A DNA stretch of 12,012 nt, taken from positions 1-12,012 of the forward strand of contig VBPB01000109.1 in the NCBI GenBank assembly GCA_005893365.1, written 5' to 3'. The DNA comes from Candidatus Eiseniibacteriota bacterium. GTDB lineage: Bacteria; Eisenbacteria; RBG-16-71-46. Below the pieces are notes generated by a model. That model had not been told where the DNA came from. It was given only the letters and a program-made list of their open reading frames with translations, and made no database searches. How positions within the stretch are numbered: position 1 is the first letter of the stretch; the number at the start of each line of letters is the position of its first letter. Both the position numbers and the translations under genes were made by a program. Shown one piece after another: positions 6,387 through 12,012 of the stretch.

Positions 6387-6744
6387 TGGTGGAGGCGGCG
6401 GGAATCGAACCCGCGTCCGAAAGCCGTTCCCCAGGCAGTCCTACAGGCGTGTCCGGCCGATTGGATCTCGCGCGCCCCCGCTCCGACCGGCGGGATCAGT
6501 GGCGCGCCAGCTCGATTGGTTCTCGTCCGCCGCCCACGAGCGAGGGCCTTGGACCAGCCTGCGTTTGTATGACGCTCGCACCGGCCCCCACAGGCGGGGT
6601 CCGGGCGACCGCTCACCGCTTATTAGGCGGCGAGAGCCAACTGCTGGTTCTCGGCAGTTGTGATGTTCCCGTTTTTTTGACGAGGTCACGGGTCCCCGGC
6701 CTGCGCTCCCTGGTTCTCGACCCCCGTCGAGACCTGTCGCCCCC
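6387..6744 (-). ncRNA. ssrA: transfer-messenger RNA (tmRNA)
   Basis: tmRNA rescues stalled ribosomes by acting as alanyl-tRNA and then as mRNA for a degradation tag. The 3' end (6418-6387) reads GGACGCGGGTTCGATTCCCG and then CCGCCTCCACCA, the canonical tmRNA T-arm, acceptor strand and encoded CCA. The 5' end at 6744 is GGGGGCG, which pairs with CGCCTCC with one G-U, and is followed by the tmRNA-like TCTCGACGGGGGTC. The tag frame lies at 6670-6623 and reads GNITTAENQQLALAA before TAATAA. The LALAA ending is the protease-recognition tail. The resume codon (GGG or the following AAC) is not certain. Length is about 358 nucleotides, normal for a one-piece tmRNA. No convincing promoter lies directly upstream. 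Confidence 0.93.
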
Positions 6745-6765
6745 CCTACTCCCAAGTGAACGGCG

Positions 6766-6795
6766 CCCCCGAGCGGGGGGACCACCGCAGCGGTG
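6766..6795 (-). terminator. paired hairpins downstream of ssb
   Basis: Between the ssb stop and the tmRNA 5' end are two tight inverted repeats: CACCGC-A-GCGGTG (6783-6795) and CCCCCG-AG-CGGGGG (6766-6779). They are strong G+C stems without a T-run. They could terminate or stabilise the ssb message, or mark processing of an ssb-ssrA transcript. Confidence 0.3.
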
Positions 6796-6892
6796 TCACC
6801 CGCCGGCCGGGAGCGCCGAATCCAAGTCCCTCCCGGCGGCCATCTCCCGTTGGATGCGGGCGGGGCCGGTTCGACGCGGTGTTCCGCGCGTC

Positions 6893-7324
6893 TCAGAACG
6901 GGATGTCGTCGTCCGGACCGCCGCCGAAGTCGTCGCGGATGGCGGTGTCGTCCGGCGGCACGGTCGCCTCGGTGTCGCCGCCCGGCCGTTCCCCACGGCC
7001 GCCGAGCATCTGCACGTTACGGGCGACGACCTCGGTCGTGTACCGCTTCTGCCCCTGCTGGTCCTGCCACTGGCGGGTGCGGATGCTGCCCTCGACGTAG
7101 ATCTGCCGGCCCTTGGTGAGGTATTGCCCGCAGATTTCCGCCTGCTTGCCCCACACCACCACGCGATGCCACTCGGTGGATTCCTGCTTCTGCCCGCTCT
7201 TGTCGGTCCACTTCTCGGTGGTCGCCAGACGCAGGTTGGCGACCGCCTGCTGGCCCTGCGTGTAGCGCAGTTCGGGATTGGCACCGAGATTGCCGATCAG
7301 GATGACCTTGTTGACGCCGCTCAT
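6893..7324 (-). CDS. ssb: single-stranded DNA-binding protein SSB
   Basis: A 143-residue SSB that coats single-stranded DNA in replication, recombination and repair, normally as a tetramer. An N-terminal OB-fold spans about residues 1-110: MSGVNKVILIGNLGANPELR, then TEWHRVVVWGKQAE and YVEGSIRTRQW. A short Gly/Asp-rich linker leads to the acidic tip DDDIPF, which recruits partner proteins. The linker is shorter than in E. coli SSB (178 residues). AGGAGGAG stands seven bases before the ATG at 7324. The gene is separate from the usual rpsF/rpsR cluster and is followed by ssrA. Confidence 0.95.
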   Translation of the reverse strand: MSGVNKVILIGNLGANPELRYTQGQQAVANLRLATTEKWTDKSGQKQESTEWHRVVVWGKQAEICGQYLTKGRQIYVEGSIRTRQWQDQQGQKRYTTEVVARNVQMLGGRGERPGGDTEATVPPDDTAIRDDFGGGPDDDIPF

Positions 7325-7347
7325 GTCCGTCTCCTCCTGGCTCCGAT

Positions 7348-7369
7348 GGGGTCCCCGTCACGGGGGCCC
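7348..7369. other. hairpin in the ssb leader
   Basis: GGGT-CCCCG-TCA-CGGGG-GCCC forms a compact stem with a 3-base loop about 20-45 bases before the ssb start. In ssb mRNA the stem has one C-A mismatch. It lies between the predicted transcript start and the Shine-Dalgarno. A regulatory role is conjecture. Confidence 0.25.
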
Positions 7370-7382
7370 TGTGAAGGAGCGG

Positions 7383-7411
7383 AGCGTACGCTGGGGGGTA
7401 CCCGGGCGCAA
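7383..7411 (-). promoter_or_regulatory. predicted sigma70-type promoter of ssb
   Basis: On the minus strand, TTGCGC (7411-7406), a 17-base spacer and TACGCT (7388-7383) place the transcript start about 50 bases before the ssb ATG. The hexamers and spacing nearly duplicate those at yggS. Confidence 0.55.
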
Positions 7412-7522
7412 TCGCCGAATCCGCGCCGAGTCCGCGAAACCTGCCCGCGTCCGCCGCCGTAACACGTGCCGACCGCCGGGACGACCTCGCGCCGGCGGGC
7501 CGCACGACCCCCGGAGACCCTC

Positions 7523-8077
7523 ATGGCCCAAGCCCCTCGCGCCCCGACCGCGGTGGCCCTACTAGCCCTCCCGCTGGCGGTGAGCCTCCTGTTCCCGGGC
7601 ATGGCCCGGGCGGAGGCGACGCGCGACCGGCTCTGGCGCGAGGACCTGGGTACCTTCGCCACCCAGCTGCGCGCGGTGCATCCCAAGCCGTTCGCCCACG
7701 TCGCCGAGGCCCGGTTCGACTCGGCGCTCCACGCGCTCGAGGCCCGGGTCCCCGACCTCTCCGACGCCGGGGTCTGTGTCGGCGTCATGCGGCTGGCGGC
7801 GATGCTGGAGGACGGCCACACGCTGGCGCTCCCGACCTCGCGGGCGATGGGCTTCGGCCAGGTGATCCCGGTGCGGCTGGCCGCGTTCGACGACGGGCTC
7901 GCGGTGGTCGCGGCGGCCCCCGCCTACGCGCGGTACGCGGGGGCCCGGGTGGTCCGGATCGGGGCGGTCACGGCCGAGGAGGCCCTGCGGCGCGCCCGTG
8001 AGATCTCGTCGGGCGACAACGAGATGACGCGGCTCGACCGGGCCCCGTTCTTCCTCACCATGCCCCGCGTGCTCTAG
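7523..8077 (+). CDS. N-terminal fragment of the S41 peptidase
   Basis: The fragment has 184 residues. Residues 1-30 form a classical signal peptide: Arg6, hydrophobic core VALLALPLAV, cut after GMARA. The mature part has the S41 N-terminal region (LWREDLGTFATQLRAVHPKP), and LAAMLEDGHT at about 92-101 is the conserved pre-catalytic strand found in this family. A PDZ-like strand region follows. It ends before the catalytic serine, so on its own it should have no protease activity. An in-frame ATG at 7466 is a less likely start, since it would put an Arg-rich stretch before the signal peptide. Confidence 0.6.
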   Translation: MAQAPRAPTAVALLALPLAVSLLFPGMARAEATRDRLWREDLGTFATQLRAVHPKPFAHVAEARFDSALHALEARVPDLSDAGVCVGVMRLAAMLEDGHTLALPTSRAMGFGQVIPVRLAAFDDGLAVVAAAPAYARYAGARVVRIGAVTAEEALRRAREISSGDNEMTRLDRAPFFLTMPRVL

Positions 8078-8185
8078 TCCCTGGGGATCTCGCCCGACTC
8101 CGACCGGGTCGAGTTCGAGGTCCGCACGGTCGCGGGCGAGACCGCCCGCTTCGCCGCCCGCGCCGTCCCCGACACCACCCACGCG

Positions 8186-9214
8186 GTGGACTGGTACTTC
8201 GAGGGCGAGGGCGTCCCGGTCCCGGGGTCCCGCACGGCGCACGACGGCGCGGCGCTCCCCCTCCCGCTCCATCTGCGCGACCCCGAGCGGGCGTACTGGT
8301 ACGCCTGGCTGCCCGAGCCGCGCCTGCTCTACGTGCAGTTCCGCCGCGTCCAGTTGATCGACCGGGGGGAGACCTTCGCGGCGTTCATCCACCGCGTCTT
8401 CGCGGCGAGCGACAGCCTCGAGCCCGAGGCGTTCGTGATCGACCTCAGGCACAACCACGGCGGCAACAATCTCATCCTGCAGCCGTTGATCCACGGGCTC
8501 ATCCAGCGCGAGGCCACCATCAACCGGCGCGGGCACCTGTTCACGCTCATCGGCCGCGGCACCTTCTCGGCCGCCCAGAACTGCGCCAACTGGCTCGAGG
8601 AGAACACCCGGACGCTGTTCGTGGGCGAGCCCACGGGGGGCCGGCCGAACCACTACGGCGACAATCAGCCCGTCACGCTGCCCCACCACCCGGACCTCAT
8701 GGTGTTCGTCTCGCACTGGCCCTGGCAGGCGCGGCTCCCGTGGGACGACCGGCCCTGGATCGCGCCGCATCTGCCGGCGCCGTTCACCATCGTTGACGCG
8801 CGCGAGAACCACGACCCCGCGCTCGAGGCGATCCGCGCGTACCGGAGCGAGCCCACGCTGGTCGAGCGGCTGCGCGCATCGGTGGCGCGGCGCGGACCGG
8901 AGGCCGCCGCGACTGTGGTCTACCGGGACTACAAGCGGCAGCATCCCGATCGCTGGGGCCGGACGACGGAGAGCGATGTCGACCAACTCGGCCGCAGCCT
9001 GCTCGACGAGCGTCAGCCGGTCCAGGCGATCGCGGTGCTCAACCTCAACCTGGAGAGCTACCCGTCATCCGCGGACGCGCGCGCGAGCCTGGGCGAGGCG
9101 TACCTCGCGAGCGGTGACAGCACGCGGGCGGTCACGCTGCTGCGCGAGGCGCTCGCGATCGACCCCGGCCATCGCTCGGCCCGCAGGATGCTGGCCCGGC
9201 TCGCGCCGCGCTGA
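8186..9214 (+). CDS. C-terminal fragment of the S41 peptidase with TPRs
   Basis: This fragment carries the catalytic half. FVIDLRHNHGGNN is the S41 strand-turn before the active site. GTFSAAQN holds the probable nucleophile Ser349 (full-length numbering), and GEPTGG holds Glu369. The last 70 residues form two TPR-like helical pairs (QAIAVLNLNLESYP, ASLGEAYLASGDSTRAVTLL). The first usable start after the amber is uncertain. The GTG at 8186 is one option but has no clear Shine-Dalgarno. Without the signal peptide the product would stay in the cytoplasm. Confidence 0.55.
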   Translation: MDWYFEGEGVPVPGSRTAHDGAALPLPLHLRDPERAYWYAWLPEPRLLYVQFRRVQLIDRGETFAAFIHRVFAASDSLEPEAFVIDLRHNHGGNNLILQPLIHGLIQREATINRRGHLFTLIGRGTFSAAQNCANWLEENTRTLFVGEPTGGRPNHYGDNQPVTLPHHPDLMVFVSHWPWQARLPWDDRPWIAPHLPAPFTIVDARENHDPALEAIRAYRSEPTLVERLRASVARRGPEAAATVVYRDYKRQHPDRWGRTTESDVDQLGRSLLDERQPVQAIAVLNLNLESYPSSADARASLGEAYLASGDSTRAVTLLREALAIDPGHRSARRMLARLAPR

Positions 9215-9336
9215 TCGGCCTGGCGCCGGCGGCCCGGGGCTGGCGAGCGATCGCCGCGCCGGCCGGGATGCCGCCTGGGCGGTGCGGGCCGGCGCCCGCG
9301 CGCTCGGCCGCGCCACGATTGCGGCGGCCCGCGCGA

Positions 9337-9366
9337 TTGACGCCCGCCCCCGGCCCCGCGTATCCT
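9337..9366 (+). promoter_or_regulatory. predicted promoter of the tRNA cluster
   Basis: TTGACG (9337-9342), an 18-base spacer and TATCCT (9361-9366) lie 28 bases before tRNA-Pro. These are the best consensus hexamers in the window, which fits a stable-RNA operon. Confidence 0.6.
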
Positions 9367-9394
9367 CTCCCGTTCGCGACCGCACGGTATTGTC

Positions 9395-9468
<74 letters not shown>

Positions 9469-9515
9469 CTGCTTGACCGGCGGCATGTTCCCGGGTGCGC
9501 CGGAGATACGACCCC

Positions 9516-9592
9516 GCGCCTGTAGCTCAGATGGATAGAGCAACGGATTTCTAATCCGTCGGTCGGGGGTTCGATTCCCTCCAGGCGCGCCA
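9516..9592 (+). tRNA. tRNA-Arg(UCU)
   Basis: The acceptor arms GCGCCTG and CAGGCGC pair perfectly, with discriminator G and an encoded CCA at 9590-9592. The anticodon stem ACGGA/TCCGT encloses TTTCTAA with anticodon TCT at 9550-9552. The T-loop is TTCGATT. It lies 47 bases after tRNA-Pro, probably in one transcript. Confidence 0.96.
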
Positions 9593-9684
9593 GTCTCGAC
9601 CCGCCCCGGGCGTCCTGGCGGCGTCTGGCACCCGGGACGGGACCTGGCGGTCGTGCCGGCGCAGCCGAGCCGATACGGCCTGGT

Positions 9685-9761
9685 GGTGGATGTAGCTCAG
9701 CTGGTAGAGCACTGGACTGTGGCTCCAGTGGTCGCGGGTTCGAACCCCGTCATCCACCCCA
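9685..9761 (+). tRNA. tRNA-His(GUG)
   Basis: The acceptor GTGGATG (9686-9692) pairs with CATCCAC. The extra G-1 at 9685 faces discriminator C73, the identity pair of bacterial tRNA-His, and CCA is encoded at 9759-9761. The anticodon loop CTGTGGC carries GTG at 9719-9721. It is the third gene of the Pro-Arg-His cluster. Confidence 0.96.
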
Positions 9762-9932
9762 TCCCTTCCCGCATGCGCCCCCCCTCCCCGGCGCAACCGC
9801 GGCGATCCGGGTTCCAGCGTTCAGGTCGAAAGTTCGCCCCAATCATGCGGGGGACGTGCGAGAATGCGGTGCAAGCCGCCCGACTTGCCGGCATCCCATC
9901 GCCCTGCAAGGGCACATCAGCTCCTGGAGCAC

Positions 9933-10715
9933 ATGAAGAAGACACTCCTGCTCACGGCTGTCCTCCTCCCTCTGACGGCGGGGGCCGCCACGGCCCAAGG
10001 GCCGGGCACGAACCTGTCCTGGAACGACTGCACCGCATCGCTCGGGACGAATCTCAACATGACCTCGTCCTGCACCAGCAACACGGAAGAGACCAAGAAC
10101 CTGTACGGCACCTTCGTGTTGCCTGCCGGCGGTGGGCAGGCGGTCAATGGCAACGAAATCGTGCTGGACGCCCAGACGGCCGGCACGTCGCTGCCCTGCT
10201 GGTGGAACATGACCGTGTCCCCGCGTGACGCGGGCTTCGGGATGAACACCACCGTATGCCGGGATGCTGGCGCGGTCGGCATCTACGATTACTGGAGCAC
10301 CATCGCCGGCGGGCCCCAAAGCGGTATGAGGGCCGGTATCGGGCAGTTTTGCGGCGGCGATTGCCCCCCGTACTGCGGCGGTTGCCCCCCGCAGCGCGTG
10401 CGCTTCACGATGGTCGTGGCCATCGACCCTAACCTGGCGACGGCAGTGCCGGAGTACACCGAGACCTACTCGTTCACCTTCCAGCTCAAGTTCGGCGCGA
10501 CGGTCGGCACCTGCACTGGCTGCGAGACTCCGGCTTGCTTCCTGCTGGCCTTCATCCGCGTTACGCAGACCAACCTCCCGTATTTTGAGTTCCGCGGCCC
10601 CTCCGCTCGTAACTGGGTGACCTGGCAGGGTGGCGCCATCGCCGCCCCCGGCTGTCCGAATGCGGTGCCGACGGCGAACAAGACCTGGGGCTCAGTCAAG
10701 GCGCTGTATCGGTGA
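9933..10715 (+). CDS. exported Cys-rich protein of unknown function
   Basis: This 260-residue protein begins MKKTLLLTAVLLPLTAGAATA, a textbook Sec signal peptide likely cut after Ala21 (ATA-QG). The mature part starts with LSWNDC and contains LPCWWN, an N-terminal set of Cys residues and a Cys/Gly/Pro cluster (CGGDCPPYCGGCPP). The Cys residues suggest disulfides outside the cytoplasm. The overall pattern (LSWNDC, a beta-rich middle, an LPxWWN motif) resembles, from memory, secreted hypothetical proteins found in many copies in Eisenbacteria-like genomes. I cannot assign a function. The ATG at 9933 follows a TGGAG five bases earlier. An upstream in-frame ATG at 9864 would spoil the signal peptide. 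It follows the tRNA cluster by 171 bases, and no clear promoter was found there. Confidence 0.85.
   Translation: MKKTLLLTAVLLPLTAGAATAQGPGTNLSWNDCTASLGTNLNMTSSCTSNTEETKNLYGTFVLPAGGGQAVNGNEIVLDAQTAGTSLPCWWNMTVSPRDAGFGMNTTVCRDAGAVGIYDYWSTIAGGPQSGMRAGIGQFCGGDCPPYCGGCPPQRVRFTMVVAIDPNLATAVPEYTETYSFTFQLKFGATVGTCTGCETPACFLLAFIRVTQTNLPYFEFRGPSARNWVTWQGGAIAAPGCPNAVPTANKTWGSVKALYR
10350..10391. repeat. imperfect direct repeat encoding the CGG-C-PP cluster
   Basis: TGCGGCGGCGATTGCCCCCC (10350-10369) is repeated as TGCGGCGGTTGCCCCCCG (10374-10391) with three bases missing. The frame is kept, giving CGGDCPP and then CGGCPP, a recent-looking internal duplication. Confidence 0.7.
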
Positions 10716-11174
10716 CCTCGATTACCCAGTCGGCGCAGCCTCGGACGGTCCTGGCCAATCCGACTTTCCCCGCCTATGAAGACGGGTTGTCGAGCAGCGG
10801 GGCCCCACACGGGGGAACGGGCTTCGCGCCTATGGGGACAAGCCGGGATCACCTGCTCAGATTCAGCGTCGGTTGCGGTGATGAACGGATCCGAGAACCC
10901 TCGCTGAGACCGCCACGCTGCGCTTGCGGCGATAGCGGCGAACGTCGTGTGCTCGAATCCTGGGGCGTCCGTCATGGATGACCCCGTGGTCCGCCGCGGA
11001 CCTTACCGCGGCCAGGGGGCAACCCCTCTTCATCGATACGGGGACAGTCGCTCGATGAGATACCCAGCCGGTCTGCGCCGGGCGACCTTTTCCGACACCC
11101 CAACACGCCCCGGGGCGTGTTGACGGGTTCCGGAACGCGTTGGCGCGGTATGCCGAGCCGGCCGGGCCCGCATC
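10716..11174. other. gene-free convergent region with hairpins
   Basis: These 459 bases separate two converging genes. The short frames on both strands lack recognisable domains, good starts or consistent codon preference, and I see no RNA gene. Three hairpins are visible: GGTCCG-CCG-CGGACC (10988-11002), AGGGG-GCAA-CCCCT (11014-11027) and the 22-bp palindrome at 11101-11122. Confidence 0.6.
11101..11122 (-). terminator. 22-bp perfect palindrome downstream of the histidine kinase gene
   Basis: CAACACGCCCC is followed directly by its exact complement GGGGCGTGTTG. As RNA it would give a 9-bp stem with a CCGG loop. It lies 52 bases past the minus-strand kinase stop. No T-run follows on either strand, so it is either an atypical terminator or a symmetric protein-binding site. 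Confidence 0.4.
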
Positions 11175-12012
11175 TCAATCCGGCTTCGCGCCTTCCAGCA
11201 CATCGCGCAGCTTGCGCGCGAACGTGTCGATGGTGAAGGGCTTCTGGAGGAATGCGGCCAGACCCTCGCGCACGCCGTGGCGCAGCATCTCGTCGTCGGT
11301 GTGGCCCGAGATGTAGAGCACCCGCAGCTCGGGATGGAGCGGCTTGAGCCGCTGCGCCAGCTCGGGCCCGCTCAGCCCCGGCATGACCACGTCGGTCACC
11401 ATGAGGTGGATCGGCCCGCGCCAGCCGGCGACCGCCGCCAGCGCCTCGTCGCCGGAGCCGGTCGCGAGCGGCCGGTAGCCGAGCTTCTCCAGCATGCCGC
11501 GCAGGAGGTCCCGCACCATCGCCTCGTCCTCCACCAGCAGCACGGTCTCGGAGCCCGTGGGCATCGGCCCGGCGGCGACCCACTCGGGGCGGGCGGTTCC
11601 CGCCCCCTCGAGCCGCGGCAGGTGGATGGTGAAGACCGAGCCCCGGCCCGGCGCGCTCGCGACCCCGATGTCGCCGCCGCTCTGCTTCACGATGCCGTAG
11701 ACGGTGGCGAGCCCGAGCCCGGTCCCCCTGCCGCGCTGCTTGGTGGTGAAGAACGGTTCGAAGATCCGCGCCCGCGTCTCGGCGTCCATGCCGACACCGG
11801 TGTCCGAGACCGTCAGCACCACGTACCGGCCGGGCGGCAGCCGCGGATGGCGCTCGGCGCCGTCGCCCCCCAGCTCGGCGACGGCGGTGGCGAGCGTCAG
11901 ACGGCCGCCCTCGGGCATGGCGTCGCGCGCGTTGATGACCAGGTTCATGACCACCTGCTGCATCTGATTCTCGTCGGCGAGCACGTGCCCCAGCTCCGGC
12001 GCCAGCCGCACC
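11175..12012 (-). CDS. hybrid sensor histidine kinase, C-terminal part with receiver domain (partial)
   Basis: The frame is open to the right edge, so the N-terminus (sensor and His-containing dimerisation domain) is missing. Visible residues 1-135 are the HATPase: N-box QVVMNLVINARDAMP, G1 DTGVGM, F-box FEPFFTTK and G2 GRGTGLGLATV. A short linker leads to a REC domain (about 155-275) with acidic pair Glu161/Asp162, phospho-acceptor Asp207 (VTDVVMPG), Ser235 and Lys257 (KPF), all complete. Such hybrid kinases autophosphorylate and pass phosphate to their own or another receiver. Nothing in the window identifies the signal or partner. The stop TGA is at 11177-11175. An apparent GTG start at the very edge is just a Val codon inside the protein. 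Confidence 0.93.
   Translation of the reverse strand, partial: VRLAPELGHVLADENQMQQVVMNLVINARDAMPEGGRLTLATAVAELGGDGAERHPRLPPGRYVVLTVSDTGVGMDAETRARIFEPFFTTKQRGRGTGLGLATVYGIVKQSGGDIGVASAPGRGSVFTIHLPRLEGAGTARPEWVAAGPMPTGSETVLLVEDEAMVRDLLRGMLEKLGYRPLATGSGDEALAAVAGWRGPIHLMVTDVVMPGLSGPELAQRLKPLHPELRVLYISGHTDDEMLRHGVREGLAAFLQKPFTIDTFARKLRDVLEGAKPD

Larger units (their letters stand above)
7523..9214 (+). pseudogene. exported S41-family peptidase interrupted by an in-frame amber stop
   Basis: One continuous frame of 564 codons runs from ATG 7523 (GGAG seven bases before it) to TGA 9212-9214, broken only by TAG at 8075-8077 (codon 185). The frame stays open and protein-like immediately before and after the TAG, with no shift. 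The gene was therefore intact until one base change, or the base is a sequencing error. S41 peptidases (tail-specific or C-terminal processing type) are serine proteases acting in the envelope. Here a signal peptide is followed by an S41 N-terminal helical region, the catalytic fold and a C-terminal TPR pair. The remaining possibilities are a true pseudogene, two separately made pieces, amber readthrough, or an error. The gene stands alone, divergent from ssb and upstream of the tRNA cluster. Confidence 0.85.

Noticed and set aside
6441..6785. 114-codon minus-strand frame
   Set aside because: It is entirely explained by the tmRNA gene and its flank, and it is not in the tag frame.
5651..7462. 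603-codon open frame on the plus strand
   Set aside because: It runs antisense through the lipoprotein gene, tmRNA and ssb, all strongly supported, and its translation is low-complexity with no recognisable domain.
7562..8986. 474-codon open frame on the minus strand
   Set aside because: It lies antisense to the S41 gene and has no domains. Long antisense frames are expected in very G+C-rich genes, and the plus frame has a signal peptide, S41 motifs and TPRs.
9685..9761. tRNA-His considered as an integration site for a mobile element
   Set aside because: No integrase is visible and no second copy of the tRNA 3' end was found in the window.
10466..10975. 169-codon minus-strand frame reaching into the gene-free region
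   Set aside because: More than half is antisense to the secreted protein gene. No domain, signal peptide or ribosome site was seen.
10895..10975. possible extra tRNA-like segment around GCTCGAATCC
   Set aside because: Only a T-loop-like string is present. No matching acceptor, D or anticodon arms could be built.
10712..10981. 89-codon plus-strand frame overlapping the end of the secreted protein gene
   Set aside because: No Shine-Dalgarno, no recognisable motif and codon use unlike the neighbours; treated as non-coding.

Overview
The window is very G+C-rich bacterial chromosome. The genes have strong third-position G/C preference, and there is a bacterial tmRNA, three tRNAs and a dense housekeeping operon. 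No plasmid, phage, insertion sequence or CRISPR signature is visible. The secreted Cys-rich protein at 9933-10715 resembles, from memory, hypothetical proteins common in uncultured lineages such as Candidatus Eisenbacteria and relatives. That placement is tentative, and 16S or marker genes would be needed.

Minus strand, 5502 down to 1: a tightly packed operon read right to left. The order is yggS (PLP homeostasis), yggT (membrane protein), yggU/DUF167, a purine nucleoside phosphorylase, a DksA/TraR zinc-finger protein with a histone-H1-like tail, lspA, rluD, an RsbW-like ATPase fused to ruvX, and the first codons of a probable mltG. Most junctions overlap or are under 20 bases. A TTGCGC-N17-TACCCT promoter lies just before yggS. 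The RsbW-RuvX fusion looks like the product of a small frame-changing deletion, because the lost RsbW tail and its stop are still readable in another frame.

Minus strand, 7324 down to 5618: ssb, then tmRNA (ssrA), then a lipoprotein gene of unknown function that begins 25 bases after the tmRNA 3' end. ssb has its own promoter with the same -35 and almost the same -10 as yggS.

Plus strand, 7523 to 10715: an exported S41-family peptidase with C-terminal TPRs, broken by one in-frame amber codon. It is followed by a tRNA-Pro(UGG), tRNA-Arg(UCU), tRNA-His(GUG) cluster with a good sigma70-type promoter, and then the exported Cys-rich protein.

A 459-base convergent gap (10716-11174) holds several hairpins, including a 22-bp perfect palindrome. 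At the right edge is the C-terminal part of a minus-strand hybrid histidine kinase with a receiver domain. No new defence or mobile system is evident. The most notable items are the deletion-made gene fusion, the amber-interrupted peptidase, the histone-tailed DksA homologue and the Asn-to-Asp change in the nucleoside phosphorylase base pocket.
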